A stretch of 64,000 nucleotides of DNA. Source: Mangrovicoccus sp. HB161399 (lineage in GTDB: Bacteria; Pseudomonadota; Alphaproteobacteria; Rhodobacterales; Rhodobacteraceae). The position numbers were made by a program, and so were the translations under genes. Below the pieces are notes generated by a model. That model was given only the letters and a program-made list of their open reading frames with translations, made no database searches and was not told the DNA's origin. The DNA lies in contig NZ_JAATVU010000001.1 in the NCBI RefSeq assembly GCF_013184745.1, positions 62,001 through 126,000 of the forward strand. Reading direction: 5' to 3'. Shown here one piece after another: positions 37,801 to 47,102 of the stretch (its first letter is position 1; each line of letters opens with the position of its first letter).

Positions 37801-39111
37801 GTGACCGGCACACCCACACTGACATCAACCAAGACGGGCTACCGGCCCGATTTCCTCGGCGACGGCTTCCGCCTGGAGCTGCCCGGCTTCGGCCCGGAGC
37901 TGGTGGAGAAGGTGCTGCAGGGCCAGCCGCTGCTGCGCGACGGGCATCTGGCGGACTACGCCAACTACACCGTCGCCATGCACCGCGAGCTGCGCACGCC
38001 GCTCTATGCCGCGCTCAACATCGACCAGGCGTCGCTGAAGACGGTGGAGCGCAGCAATGACTGGCGCACCGACACGCGGATCGGCGACGCGTTCCAGCTG
38101 AACAACGACTACTACTTCGACAATCCCTGGGACCGGGGGCATCTGGCGCGCCGCGCCGCGGCCGCCTGGGGCGCGTCGGGCCGCGAAGCCAAGCATGCCT
38201 CGGACGACACGTTCTTCTTCTCGAACTCCACGCTGCAGCACCGGAACTTCAACCAGGACGAATGGCTGGAGCTGGAGAACTGGGTGAAGGACTTCACCGG
38301 CACCGACAACCAGAAGATCACCTCGATCTCCGGCCCGGTCTTCGGCGGCAATCCCCGCTCGGTCACCCCGCCGGGACGGCCGACCGCGCTGGTGCCCTCG
38401 GCCTTCTTCAAGGTGATCGCCTATGTCCAGGCCGGGGTGCCGCAGGTGCGCGCCTTCCTGATGCCGCAGGACGCGGCGGCGCTGCGCGACAAGTCGGGCC
38501 GCAAGATGCAGGACAACCAGCGCTACCAGGTGTCGGTCACCGAGATCGAGGAGCGCACCGGGCTGCTGTTCGATCCGCAGCTGCCGGACACCAACCCGAT
38601 CTTCTTCAACCCCTCGCCCGCCGCCGCCGCGCTGAACGTCACCCGCCTGCCCGAGCGGCGCGAGGTCGACATGCCCGAAGAAGTGATCCGCGAGGGCGAG
38701 ACCCGCGAGGTGGTCCGCGACGACGAGGTCGCGGTCTACATCGCCGCGGCGATGGTCAATGCCGCCGGCGACGAGCATCTGGGCGAATGGATCACCATCC
38801 TGAACCTGACCGGCGGCACGGTCGACCTGTCGGGCTGGACGGTCAGCGACGAGAAGCGCAAGCGCCGGGAGCTGTCGGGAAGCCTGCTGCCCGGCGAGGC
38901 GCTGCGCCTGTCGCCGGTGGCGCCGCTGCGGCTGTCGAACCAGGGCGGGGTGATCTACCTCTACGACGCCGAGGGCGCCCGCATCGACCGGGTGAAATAC
39001 ACTGCCGCGCAGGGCAGCGCCGAGAACCGCCCCGTGATCTTCAACGACCGCTCTCTGGCGCTCTTCGATGACGGGGACGTGTCGGCCGACCGCGATCCCG
39101 GCATGGGCTGA
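37801..39111 (+). CDS. DNA/RNA non-specific endonuclease with lamin-tail domain
   Basis: A 436-residue protein. Residues about 60-275 form a NUC1-type beta-beta-alpha-metal nuclease with the active-site motif DRGHLARR (catalytic His) and a downstream Asn-rich NSTLQHRNFNQ segment for magnesium binding. Residues about 310-425 form a lamin-tail domain (EWITILNLTGGTVDLSGWTVSD and LSNQGGVIYLYD), often found on secreted or surface nucleases. No classical signal peptide is visible, so secretion is uncertain. The GTG start has an AAGGAGG site. The gene lies directly downstream of cobS. Confidence 0.88.
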   Translation: MTGTPTLTSTKTGYRPDFLGDGFRLELPGFGPELVEKVLQGQPLLRDGHLADYANYTVAMHRELRTPLYAALNIDQASLKTVERSNDWRTDTRIGDAFQLNNDYYFDNPWDRGHLARRAAAAWGASGREAKHASDDTFFFSNSTLQHRNFNQDEWLELENWVKDFTGTDNQKITSISGPVFGGNPRSVTPPGRPTALVPSAFFKVIAYVQAGVPQVRAFLMPQDAAALRDKSGRKMQDNQRYQVSVTEIEERTGLLFDPQLPDTNPIFFNPSPAAAALNVTRLPERREVDMPEEVIREGETREVVRDDEVAVYIAAAMVNAAGDEHLGEWITILNLTGGTVDLSGWTVSDEKRKRRELSGSLLPGEALRLSPVAPLRLSNQGGVIYLYDAEGARIDRVKYTAAQGSAENRPVIFNDRSLALFDDGDVSADRDPGMG

Positions 39112-39141
39112 CCCGGCGCGGGCGCGGTGCCGGAACGGCGA

Positions 39142-39170
39142 GGCCCGCCCCGGGGAGGGGGCGGGCCTTC
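39142..39170 (+). terminator. Rho-independent terminator after the nuclease gene
   Basis: GGCCCGCCCC and GGGGCGGGCC make a perfect 10-base-pair stem, 30 bases after the nuclease stop codon, followed by TTC. Confidence 0.7.
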
Positions 39171-39213
39171 GCATGTCCGGGACGCGGCCGGGGCCGCTCC
39201 GGGCAGGGTTCCG

Positions 39214-39309
39214 TCAGGCGCGGACGCGGATCGCCAGGACCGTGAAGTAGAAGGCGACGATGCCCATGCAGACAGGATTGGTGACAACGGACTGGATGAA
39301 ATCGAACAT
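39214..39309 (-). CDS. Small single-helix membrane peptide (31 residues)
   Basis: ATG at 39309 has GGAG 9 bases upstream and opens a 31-codon frame ending in TGA... read as TCA at 39214. The peptide begins MFDFIQSVVTNP and continues with one hydrophobic helix (CMGIVAFYFTVLAI) and a basic RVRA end, giving a clear inside-positive orientation. Similar very short membrane peptides are common in this bacterial group but rarely annotated. The call depends on the ribosome site and the coherent topology; expression is unproven. Confidence 0.5.
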   Translation of the reverse strand: MFDFIQSVVTNPVCMGIVAFYFTVLAIRVRA

Positions 39310-39496
39310 GGCACAGAACTCCGTGTGCGGTTGGGGGTAAGGCGGAATTAGGGCTTGCCGCGTTACCGTCCAGTTAAACGCGCGCGGCCGCGTAGCCACA
39401 TAGTTAGCGCTAGCTTTACCGGCAAGGGGCAACTGCGCCGCAGCCGCCCCTGCCGTCCCGCCATGCGCTGGAAACCGCCGATCGCGCCGGCCGGGA

Positions 39497-40543
39497 TCAG
39501 CCGTCCAGCGCCCAGATGTCGGCCTCCAGCCAGCACCCGCCGCCGATCCGGTGGTCCTCGGGGCTGTCATGGGTGATCATCCAGGTGCCGTCCTGCCAGC
39601 GCACCAGCCCCTCGGGATTGTCGGTGTTGCCGAGGTAGGGCAGCTCCTTGGCCAGGCTGACCTCGCCCGCGCCGCGGACGCCGGAGGCGCGCGCCTTGGT
39701 GCCGTCCTTCCAGCGCCAGATCGCCGAGCGCCCGCCGGAGGCGAGCGGCGTGCCGGTCAGCACCAGCATGTCGTCTCCGTCGAGCGCGAGATCCCGCACG
39801 CCGTGCCCGCCCAGGGGCAGCAGGTGCTTCACGTAGCGCCGCCCGCCGTCGATCTTGCGCGGCTTCAGCCAGCCCTGCGAGGTCTCCTTCACCCGCATCT
39901 CCAGGATCACCGTGTGGCCGCGCAGCACCGGGCCGCGCAGGCCAAGCCAGACCCGGTCGCCGCGCGCCGCGACGCCCTCGACATCCAGCCCGTTATCCTT
40001 CGACGGAATGTCGAGGAACGCCCCCAGATGCGGGTCGCCGGCAAGCCACTTGCGCAGCCGCCCCAGCTTCTTCGGCTTGAGCATCGAGGCCTTGCGCGGC
40101 CCGTCCGCCCTGACCGGCACCGGCCCGTCCGGCCCGGCCTCGAGCGGCACCCGGCCGAGGAACTGCCGGTTCCCGTCCCACTTGATCTCGGCCATGTCCT
40201 CCAGCCGCTCCGCCGGATCGTCGTCCGGATCGGGCTTGCCGCGCTTGAGCGACTGCGAGCCGGTGATCCACAGCCAGTCGCCGTCGACCGCCAGCCCCTC
40301 GATGTCCATCTCGCCGTCCGGCCCGTCCGGCAGGTCGAAAATCTCCCCCAGCGGGAAATGCGCGTGGCTGCCCCAGCCCTCCTTGTCCGGCGTCAGCCGC
40401 TCGATGCCCGCGGTCTCGTCGCAGCTCAGCAGCAGCGCATCGCCGTGCCGCGTGGCGGTTGAGATGTCGAGATGCACCTCCTCGTCATGGGCGTCGGGGT
40501 CGAAGGTCAGCCGCACCTGGCCGATCGGTTTGCCGTTGGTCAT
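39497..40543 (-). CDS. DUF3616 domain-containing protein
   Basis: A 348-residue protein of the DUF3616 family, predicted to be a beta-propeller (repeated motifs such as DIEGLAVDGDWLWITGS, DVEGVAARGDRVWLGL, RDLALDGDDMLVLTG and NPEGLVRW). No signal peptide is seen, so it is likely cytosolic. The function of the family is unknown; a phosphoesterase-like propeller has been suggested for relatives. GGAG 6 bases before the ATG at 40543 decides the start; a longer frame to 40759 would overlap the divergent CYTH-CHAD gene. Confidence 0.85.
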   Translation of the reverse strand: MTNGKPIGQVRLTFDPDAHDEEVHLDISTATRHGDALLLSCDETAGIERLTPDKEGWGSHAHFPLGEIFDLPDGPDGEMDIEGLAVDGDWLWITGSQSLKRGKPDPDDDPAERLEDMAEIKWDGNRQFLGRVPLEAGPDGPVPVRADGPRKASMLKPKKLGRLRKWLAGDPHLGAFLDIPSKDNGLDVEGVAARGDRVWLGLRGPVLRGHTVILEMRVKETSQGWLKPRKIDGGRRYVKHLLPLGGHGVRDLALDGDDMLVLTGTPLASGGRSAIWRWKDGTKARASGVRGAGEVSLAKELPYLGNTDNPEGLVRWQDGTWMITHDSPEDHRIGGGCWLEADIWALDG

Positions 40544-40664
40544 CGCGTTCTCCGTCTTTCCGTCGGAAAGCCAAGCCGCGGCCCCGCCGCCGGGTTCCAT
40601 GCCGCCTGCGCCGCAGCCGCTTTGCATTGAAGAACCGGGCGCCGCGGCGTAGATCCCGGGCATC

Positions 40665-42173
40665 ATGCCAGAGACCGAACTCAAATTCGCCCTCGACCCG
40701 CAATCCTGCGCGCTGCTGCGCGAGAGGCTGGAGCGGCTCGGCCCGGCGGAGCGCCACATCCTGCACAGCGTCTATTTCGACACCCGGCGGCACCGGCTGA
40801 AGAAGGCCGGGCTGGCACTGAGGATGCGGCGCGACGGCGAGCGATGGATCCAGACGGTGAAGGCCAAGGCGAAGAACCATGGCGGGCTGCAGCGCGCCGA
40901 GGAGGCCGAGGCCGAAATGCCCGACGCCATGCTCGATCTCGGCGCCATTCCCGACGCGCGGCTGCAGAAGGCAGTGAAAAAGGCGCTGAAGGGGCGGATG
41001 CTGCACCCGGTCTGCGAGACCCGGATGGAGCGGCTGCAGCTGGTGATCCACGGCCCCGGCGGCGCGGCGGTGGAGGTCGCGCTGGACGAAGGCGTAATTG
41101 CCGCCGGTCCGCTCTCAGAGCCGTTCCGCGAGCTGGAGCTGGAGCTGAAATCCGGCCCGCTCGGCGCGCTCTACGACCTGGCGGCCGACCTGCTGCCCGA
41201 TGGCGGGGCGGCCCCCTCGACGCTGTCGAAATCGGCGCGCGGCTACCTGCTGGCCGCCGAGGGCCGGATCGCGCCCGAGCCGCAGCCGCTCCATGCCGCC
41301 GAAGTGGCGCTGGAACCCGGGATGCAGGCCGGCGAGGCCGCCGCGGCGGTGTTCCGCGACTGCGCCGCGCAGATCCATGCCAATGTCGGGGCGGTCCGCC
41401 ACGGCAGCGACCCCGAGGGGCCGCACCAGCTGCGGATCGGGCTGCGGCGGCTGCGCGCGGCGCTCAAGCTCTTCGCGCCCCTGCCCGACGCCGATGCCGC
41501 CGATTACCTGGAGGCCGAAGCGAGGTGGCTGGGCGGGCTCGCCGGGCTGCAGCGCGATCTCGACGTGGCGCTGTCCGACCTGCTGGACCCGGCGGCGGCG
41601 GGCGGCAACCCCGCGCTGGCCGCGCTGCGCGACCAGGCGGCGAAGCGGGCCGCGGCGAACCGCCCGGTGCTGCAGGGGATTCTCGGCACGGTCCGGGTGC
41701 AGCGCTTCCTGCTGGCGCTCGGTCGCCATGCCGAGGCGACCGGATGGGACAGCCTGAACGGAGATGCCCAGCCGCTGGCCGCCGCCGCGCTGGAGCGCAG
41801 CTGGGCGAAGGCCGAAAGGCGCGCCCGCGGCATTGCCGGGCATGATACCGAGGCGCGCCATGCGCTGCGCAAGGCGCTCAAGCTGCTGCGCTACCAGGCG
41901 GAATTCGCCGCGCCGCTGCATCCGGGCAAGGCCCCGGCGAAGTTCCTCAAGCGGCTGAAGCGCCTGCAGGAGACCTTCGGCCGGATGAACGACATCGCCA
42001 TGCTGGAAACCCTGTCGGCCGAGGGCGGCCCGCTGGCCCCCGCCACGCCTGCCGCGGCGGAGGCGCTGGCCGGGCTGCTCGACGGGCTCGGCCGCGAGGC
42101 CGGGACCCAGTGGACGGCGGCACAGGGCAAATGGGACCGGCTGCGCGCCATGCCTGCCTTCTGGGCGGAATGA
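40665..42173 (+). CDS. CYTH and CHAD domain inorganic triphosphatase-like protein
   Basis: A 502-residue protein. Residues about 1-200 are a CYTH triphosphatase tunnel domain with the diagnostic E-x-E-x-K as ETELKF at the N terminus and a HSVYFDT strand. Residues about 215-490 are a CHAD domain, a helical bundle rich in conserved His and Arg (HQLRIGLRRLRAALKLF, HALRKALKLLRYQAEF) that binds polyphosphate. A role in triphosphate or polyphosphate metabolism is expected. It diverges from the DUF3616 gene and reads towards cobT. Confidence 0.92.
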   Translation: MPETELKFALDPQSCALLRERLERLGPAERHILHSVYFDTRRHRLKKAGLALRMRRDGERWIQTVKAKAKNHGGLQRAEEAEAEMPDAMLDLGAIPDARLQKAVKKALKGRMLHPVCETRMERLQLVIHGPGGAAVEVALDEGVIAAGPLSEPFRELELELKSGPLGALYDLAADLLPDGGAAPSTLSKSARGYLLAAEGRIAPEPQPLHAAEVALEPGMQAGEAAAAVFRDCAAQIHANVGAVRHGSDPEGPHQLRIGLRRLRAALKLFAPLPDADAADYLEAEARWLGGLAGLQRDLDVALSDLLDPAAAGGNPALAALRDQAAKRAAANRPVLQGILGTVRVQRFLLALGRHAEATGWDSLNGDAQPLAAAALERSWAKAERRARGIAGHDTEARHALRKALKLLRYQAEFAAPLHPGKAPAKFLKRLKRLQETFGRMNDIAMLETLSAEGGPLAPATPAAAEALAGLLDGLGREAGTQWTAAQGKWDRLRAMPAFWAE

Positions 42174-42272
42174 GGCGCCGCCGCCCTGCCGCGCGCCCCG
42201 CGCCGGGGCCGCGGCCTTGCCCCGTGCCGCTGCCTGTGGCACGCAGGGCAGACGCAAGCGCAGGTAATCCAG

Positions 42273-44153
42273 ATGTCCAAGCCCTCCGACAATCCCGCCG
42301 ATCCGTTCAAGAAGGCCCTGGCCGAAGCGACCAAGGTCATGGCCGACGATCCCGAGATGACGGTGAGCTATTCGGTCGACCCGCCGGGCATGACCGCCGA
42401 CGCGATGCGGCTGCCGCAGATCAGCCGCCGGATGTCGCGTGCCGAGGTGATGCTGGCCCGCGGCACCGCGGATGCCTATGCGCTGCACCGCAAGTTCCAT
42501 GACGATGCGACCCATGCCCGCTATGCCCCGCAGGGCCAGCTGGCGCATGACATCTACGAGGCGATGGAGACCGCGCGCTGCGAGGCGATGGGCGCCCGCG
42601 TGATGCCGGGCACCGCCGGGAACATCGACGCCAAGATTTCCTGGGAAGCCGAGCGCAAGGGCTATGCCACGGTCACCGACCCCAAGGACGTGCCGCTTGC
42701 CGTCGCCGCGGGCTACCTGATCCGCCATCTCGCCACCGGGCGCGAGCTGCCGCCCGCCGCCGCCAACGTGATGGAGCTGTGGCGCGAGCATATCGAGGGA
42801 CAGGCGCAGGAGACGCTGGGCGATCTCGACCGCGTGCTGTCGGACCAGGCCGCGTTCTCGCGCTTCTCGCGGCGGATCATCGAGGATCTGGGCTACGGCG
42901 ACCAGCTGGGCGACGATCCGGACCTGTCGGACGAGGAAGAGCCCGAGGACCAGGCCGAGACCCAGGAGGACCAGCAGGACCAGGAGGGCGATGACGGCGA
43001 GCAGGAGGATGCGCCGCAGGACAACGAGGCCGCCCCCGAGCAGAGCCAGGACGATGCCGGCGACCAGTCCGAGGCCCAGGTGGTCATGGACCAGATGGCC
43101 GATGCCGAGATGGGCGAGGAATCCGATCTGCCCGACGGCGCCGGTCCGCTCGATCCGCCGCCCCCGCCGCCCGTGTCCGAGGCCGATCCGGGCTACGCCG
43201 TCTGGAACTCCGAGCATGACGAGGAAATCCGCGCAGAGGACCTTGCCGAACCGGCCGAGCTGGAACGGCTGCGCGCCTATCTCGACCAGCAGCTGGAGCC
43301 GCTGAAGGGCGCCGTGTCGCGCCTTGCCAACAAGCTGCAGCGGCGGCTCCAGGCACAGCAGAACCGTTCCTGGGAATTCGACCGCGAGGAAGGCATCCTC
43401 GATGCCGGCCGGCTGGCGCGCGTGGTGGCGAACCCGACGACGCCCCTGAGCTTCAAGATCGAGAAGGACACCGAGTTCCGCGACACCGTGGTGACGCTGC
43501 TGCTCGACAACTCCGGCTCGATGCGCGGCCGCCCGATCTCGATCGCCGCGATCTGCGCCGACGTGCTGGCGCGCACGCTGGAGCGCTGCTCGGTCAAGGT
43601 CGAGATCCTCGGCTTCACCACCCGCGCCTGGAAGGGCGGGCAGAGCCGCGAGGAATGGCTGAACGCCGGCCGGCCGCAGCAGCCGGGCCGCCTCAACGAC
43701 CTGCGCCACATCATCTACAAGCAGGCCGACGCGCCGATGCGCCGGACCCGGAACAACCTGGGACTGATGATGAAGGAAGGCCTGCTGAAGGAGAACATCG
43801 ACGGCGAGGCGCTGGAATGGGCGCACAAGCGCGTCATCGCCCGGCCCGAGGCGCGCAAGATCCTGATGGTGATCTCCGATGGCGCGCCGGTCGACGACAG
43901 CACCCTGTCGGTCAACCCGGCCAACTACCTGGAGAAGCACCTGCGCGACGTGATCGCCATGGTCGAGAAGAAGAAGGCGGTCGAGCTGATCGCCATCGGC
44001 ATCGGCCATGACGTGACCCGCTACTACCAGCGTGCGGTGACCATCACCGATGTCGAGCAGCTGGCCGGGGCGATGACCGAACAGCTTGCCTCGCTCTTCG
44101 ACAGCGATCCGCGGGCGCGGGCGCGCGTCCTGGGCATGAACCGGGTCGCCTGA
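42273..44153 (+). CDS. cobT: Cobaltochelatase subunit CobT
   Basis: CobT partners CobS in the aerobic cobaltochelatase. The 626-residue protein has the usual three-part layout: an N-terminal helical region, a strongly acidic Asp/Glu/Gln-rich linker at about residues 215-290, and a C-terminal von Willebrand A domain with the MIDAS motif DNSGS (412-416) and a later ISDGAPVDD metal loop. The VWA domain binds CobS hexamers in known systems. It starts 99 bases after the CYTH-CHAD gene. Confidence 0.95.
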   Translation: MSKPSDNPADPFKKALAEATKVMADDPEMTVSYSVDPPGMTADAMRLPQISRRMSRAEVMLARGTADAYALHRKFHDDATHARYAPQGQLAHDIYEAMETARCEAMGARVMPGTAGNIDAKISWEAERKGYATVTDPKDVPLAVAAGYLIRHLATGRELPPAAANVMELWREHIEGQAQETLGDLDRVLSDQAAFSRFSRRIIEDLGYGDQLGDDPDLSDEEEPEDQAETQEDQQDQEGDDGEQEDAPQDNEAAPEQSQDDAGDQSEAQVVMDQMADAEMGEESDLPDGAGPLDPPPPPPVSEADPGYAVWNSEHDEEIRAEDLAEPAELERLRAYLDQQLEPLKGAVSRLANKLQRRLQAQQNRSWEFDREEGILDAGRLARVVANPTTPLSFKIEKDTEFRDTVVTLLLDNSGSMRGRPISIAAICADVLARTLERCSVKVEILGFTTRAWKGGQSREEWLNAGRPQQPGRLNDLRHIIYKQADAPMRRTRNNLGLMMKEGLLKENIDGEALEWAHKRVIARPEARKILMVISDGAPVDDSTLSVNPANYLEKHLRDVIAMVEKKKAVELIAIGIGHDVTRYYQRAVTITDVEQLAGAMTEQLASLFDSDPRARARVLGMNRVA

Positions 44154-44159
44154 CGGTCC

Positions 44160-44188
44160 GGCCCGCCCCGGCGGGCCGGCGGGCCTTC
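44160..44188 (+). terminator. Probable terminator after cobT
   Basis: GGCCCGCC can pair with GGCGGGCC at 44178-44185, followed by TT; a shorter alternative pairing within the same segment is also possible. It lies directly after the cobT stop. Confidence 0.5.
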
Positions 44189-44254
44189 CGTTCCGCACGC
44201 CTGGGCGACAGGACGGCGCAGCCATGCTACCCTCGCGTGCAAACGGGAGGGGAC

Positions 44255-45034
44255 ATGAAAATCTGGATTGCAGCCTGCGCGGCGCTGATCTCCGCCGGCA
44301 CGGCCGGTGCCGCGCCGATCACTTTCGAATGGACCGGCCGGGTCAGCTCGGTCTCCGCGCAGCGCGGGGACAACCTGGACATCGGCCTGCAGCTCCACGA
44401 CCGGGTCACCGGCAGCTTCGCCTACGACATCGCCCATCCGGACGAGCGCCCGGCAGATCCCGACCAGTATTTCTCCGCCGACATGCCGATGTGGATCACC
44501 GCCATCGCCCGCGGCAACGCCTTTTCCTTCGCCGCCGCGGAAAGCACCGCGCAGTCGGCCGGGATCGGCGGCGGCATCTTCCAGGTCGACAACAGCCGCG
44601 ACACCGCCCCCACCGGCAGCCTGTTCGGCGCGACCGCGCTCGACAACGATGCCGATGCAAATGCCGGCGGCTTCCTCGCCTCCGATCCCTGGAACCCGGC
44701 CGTGGAGCCGATCCTGCTGAACGGCAGCGAGCTGAACGCCGGGGTCGCCAGCTTCAATGTCCAGATCAGCGGACCGGCGGCCGGCCTGTTCGGCCCGGAC
44801 GCGCTGCTGAACGAAAGCCTCGACCTGGGCGATTTCGACCGGGCCTTCATGAATTTCGGCTTCGCCGAGGACCCCAACGGCCTGAACGCGCTGCAATTCC
44901 AGGTCGTGCTGGACAGCTTCCGGCTGGAGGGCGATCCGCTGCCCGAGGTGCCGCTGCCGCCCGGCCTGCTCGCGCTGGCCTCGGGCGCCGCGCTGCTGGC
45001 CATTCCGGCGCGCCGGAGGGGCCGCCGCGGCTGA
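44255..45034 (+). CDS. Secreted protein with VPLPA-type C-terminal sorting signal
   Basis: A 259-residue exported protein. The signal peptide (MKIWIAACAALISAGTAGA) is followed by a beta-rich domain with ITFEWTGRVSSVSA and a VTGSFAYDI strand, a pattern common in PEP-CTERM-type proteins. The tail EVPLPPGLLALASGAALLAI with PARRRGRR is a VPLPA-CTERM-like signal for exosortase-type processing and surface attachment. GGGAGGGG upstream fixes the ATG at 44255. It is the only one of three such genes in the window that is intact. Confidence 0.82.
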   Translation: MKIWIAACAALISAGTAGAAPITFEWTGRVSSVSAQRGDNLDIGLQLHDRVTGSFAYDIAHPDERPADPDQYFSADMPMWITAIARGNAFSFAAAESTAQSAGIGGGIFQVDNSRDTAPTGSLFGATALDNDADANAGGFLASDPWNPAVEPILLNGSELNAGVASFNVQISGPAAGLFGPDALLNESLDLGDFDRAFMNFGFAEDPNGLNALQFQVVLDSFRLEGDPLPEVPLPPGLLALASGAALLAIPARRRGRRG

Positions 45035-45119
45035 TCCGCGAATGCGGCCAGCCGCGCCGTTGCGCCGGTCCCCCGCACGCGCTAGGCCAAGGGCGTGACC
45101 AGTCAGAGGGGGACCGCGC

Positions 45120-46940
45120 GTGTTCCAGAGCTTCACCTCCACCGCCAGCCCGGACCAGGGACCGCCGCGCCTCGCCGCCTTCCGCAAGGCGCTGGCCGAG
45201 GACGGGCTCGACGGGTTCATCGTCCCGCGGGCCGATGCGCACCAGGGCGAATATGTCGCCGGCCATGACGACCGGCTGGCCTGGCTGACCGGCTTCACCG
45301 GCTCGGCGGGCTTCGCCATCGTGCTGCCCGAGATCGCCGGGGTCTTCGTCGACGGGCGCTACCGGCTGCAGGCGCGGGCGCAATGCGATCTGGAGGCCTA
45401 TACCCCGGTGGACTGGCCGGAAACCCGCCCCGCCGACTGGCTGAAGAGCCAGATCGCGGGCGAGGCGCAGATCGGCTTCGACCCCTGGCTGCACACGGTG
45501 CAGGAGATCGAGACGCTGCGCGCCGGTCTGGCGGGCACGGCGGTCACGCTGGTGGAATCGCCCAGCCCGGTGGACCGGCTCTGGGAGGACCAGCCGCCGC
45601 CGCCGATGGCGCCGGCCACCGCCTATCCCGCCGAGCTGGCCGGGAAGTCCCAGGACGACAAGCGCCGCGAGCTGGCCGAAGCGCTGGCCGAGGCGGGCGA
45701 GGACGCGGCCGTGCTGACCCAGCCCGACGGCATCTGCTGGCTGCTGAACATCCGCGGCGGCGACATTCCCCGCGTGCCGGTGGCCCATGGCTTCGCCGTG
45801 CTCAATGCCGACGCGACGGTCGACCTGTTCATGGCCCCCGAGAAGCTGGCAGGCCTCGGCAACCACCTGGGCGCGGGCATCCGCATCCACGAGCCCGGGG
45901 CCTTCGGCCCTGCCCTGTCGAAGCTTTCGGGCAAGGTGCGCATCGACAGGACGAGCGTGCCGGTCGCGGTCCATGCCGCGCTGGTCGGCGCAGGCGCCGA
46001 CATCGTCTTCGGACGCGAGCCCTGCCTGCTGCCCAAGGCCTGCAAGTCCGCGACGGAGATCGCCGCCGCACGCCAGGCCCATGCCCGCGATGCCGCTGCC
46101 GTGGTCGAATTCCTCGCCTGGCTGGAGAAGGCCACCGACACGCTCGCCGCGGGCGGCGAGCCCCTGACCGAGATCGACGTGGTGAAGAAGCTGGAGGAGT
46201 GCCGCGCCGCCACCGGCAAGCTGCGCGACATCTCCTTCGACACGATCTGCGGCGCCGGGCCGAACGGCGCGATCATGCATTACCGCGTCACAGAGGAAAC
46301 CGACCGTCCGCTCGCGGCGGGCGAGCTGGTGCTGGTCGACAGCGGCGGGCAATATCTCGACGGCACCACCGACATCACCCGCACCATGGCCGTCGGCAGC
46401 GCCGGGATGGAGGAGAAGACCTGCTACACCCGCGTGCTGCGCGGGCTGATCGCGATCTCGATGGCGCGCTTCCCGAAGGGACTTGCCGGGCGCGACCTCG
46501 ACGCGCTGGCGCGGATGCCGCTCTGGCAGGCCGGGCAGGACTTCAACCACGGCACGGGACACGGCGTCGGCCAGTACCTGTCGGTCCACGAGGGCCCGCA
46601 GCGGATCTCGCGGGTCAGCGCCGAAGAGCTGAAGCCCGGCATGATCCTGTCGAACGAGCCCGGCTACTACCGCGACGGCGCCTTCGGCATCCGGCTGGAG
46701 AACCTGATCGTGGTGAAGGAGGCGCCCGCGCTGTCCGGCGGCGATGCCGCGCGCAGGATGCTGGATTTCGAGACCCTGACCTATGTCCCCTTCGACCGCC
46801 GCATGATCCTTGCCGACATGCTGACCGCAGCCGAGCGCGCCTGGCTGAATGCCTACCATGCCGAAACCTGCGACCGGCTGGCGCCTCTGGTCAGCCGTGG
46901 CGCCGCGGCCTGGCTGGAACGGGTGACCGAGCCGCTTTGA
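45120..46940 (+). CDS. Aminopeptidase P family protein (Xaa-Pro aminopeptidase)
   Basis: A 606-residue M24 metallopeptidase that removes N-terminal residues preceding proline. Two creatinase-like N-terminal domains (PRADAHQGEYV, GFTGSAGFA) precede the pita-bread catalytic domain. Metal ligands are seen in LVDSGGQYLDGTTDITRT (two Asp), GTGHGVG (His), SNEPGYY (Glu) and GIRLENL (Glu). The long three-domain form is the cytosolic APP type. The GTG start at 45120 follows a GGGGGACC leader. A probable terminator pair lies downstream. Confidence 0.93.
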   Translation: MFQSFTSTASPDQGPPRLAAFRKALAEDGLDGFIVPRADAHQGEYVAGHDDRLAWLTGFTGSAGFAIVLPEIAGVFVDGRYRLQARAQCDLEAYTPVDWPETRPADWLKSQIAGEAQIGFDPWLHTVQEIETLRAGLAGTAVTLVESPSPVDRLWEDQPPPPMAPATAYPAELAGKSQDDKRRELAEALAEAGEDAAVLTQPDGICWLLNIRGGDIPRVPVAHGFAVLNADATVDLFMAPEKLAGLGNHLGAGIRIHEPGAFGPALSKLSGKVRIDRTSVPVAVHAALVGAGADIVFGREPCLLPKACKSATEIAAARQAHARDAAAVVEFLAWLEKATDTLAAGGEPLTEIDVVKKLEECRAATGKLRDISFDTICGAGPNGAIMHYRVTEETDRPLAAGELVLVDSGGQYLDGTTDITRTMAVGSAGMEEKTCYTRVLRGLIAISMARFPKGLAGRDLDALARMPLWQAGQDFNHGTGHGVGQYLSVHEGPQRISRVSAEELKPGMILSNEPGYYRDGAFGIRLENLIVVKEAPALSGGDAARRMLDFETLTYVPFDRRMILADMLTAAERAWLNAYHAETCDRLAPLVSRGAAAWLERVTEPL

Positions 46941-46963
46941 CGTAGCAGTAGGGAATACCGCAA

Positions 46964-46988
46964 TACCCCAGGACGGCTGCCTGGGGTA
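46964..46988. terminator. Hairpin after aminopeptidase P
   Basis: TACCCCAGG and CCTGGGGTA form a perfect 9-pair stem with a 7-base loop, 24 bases after the stop codon. There is no T run, so it may stabilise the mRNA end rather than terminate. Confidence 0.45.
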
Positions 46989-47050
46989 GACAGGACGGCG
47001 ACGAAGGGCCTGCCAGCCCGATGTCCCTCCCTCTTTCATTGCGCTCAGAC

Positions 47051-47080
47051 AGGCCGGTTCCCCGAACCGGCCTTCTTTCC
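47051..47080. terminator. Bidirectional terminator between convergent genes
   Basis: AGGCCGGTTC and GAACCGGCCT form a perfect 10-pair stem with a CCC loop, followed by TCTTTCC on the plus strand. It separates the aminopeptidase gene from the converging ROK regulator. Confidence 0.75.
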
Positions 47081-47102
47081 TTCCGGCTCCCGGCAGGCAG
47101 GC

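Noticed and set aside
41115-44225. 1,036-codon open frame on the minus strand opposite cobT and the CYTH-CHAD gene
   Set aside because: It is antisense to two well-supported genes, is His/Arg/Gln-rich with no domain, and reflects codon bias at high GC.
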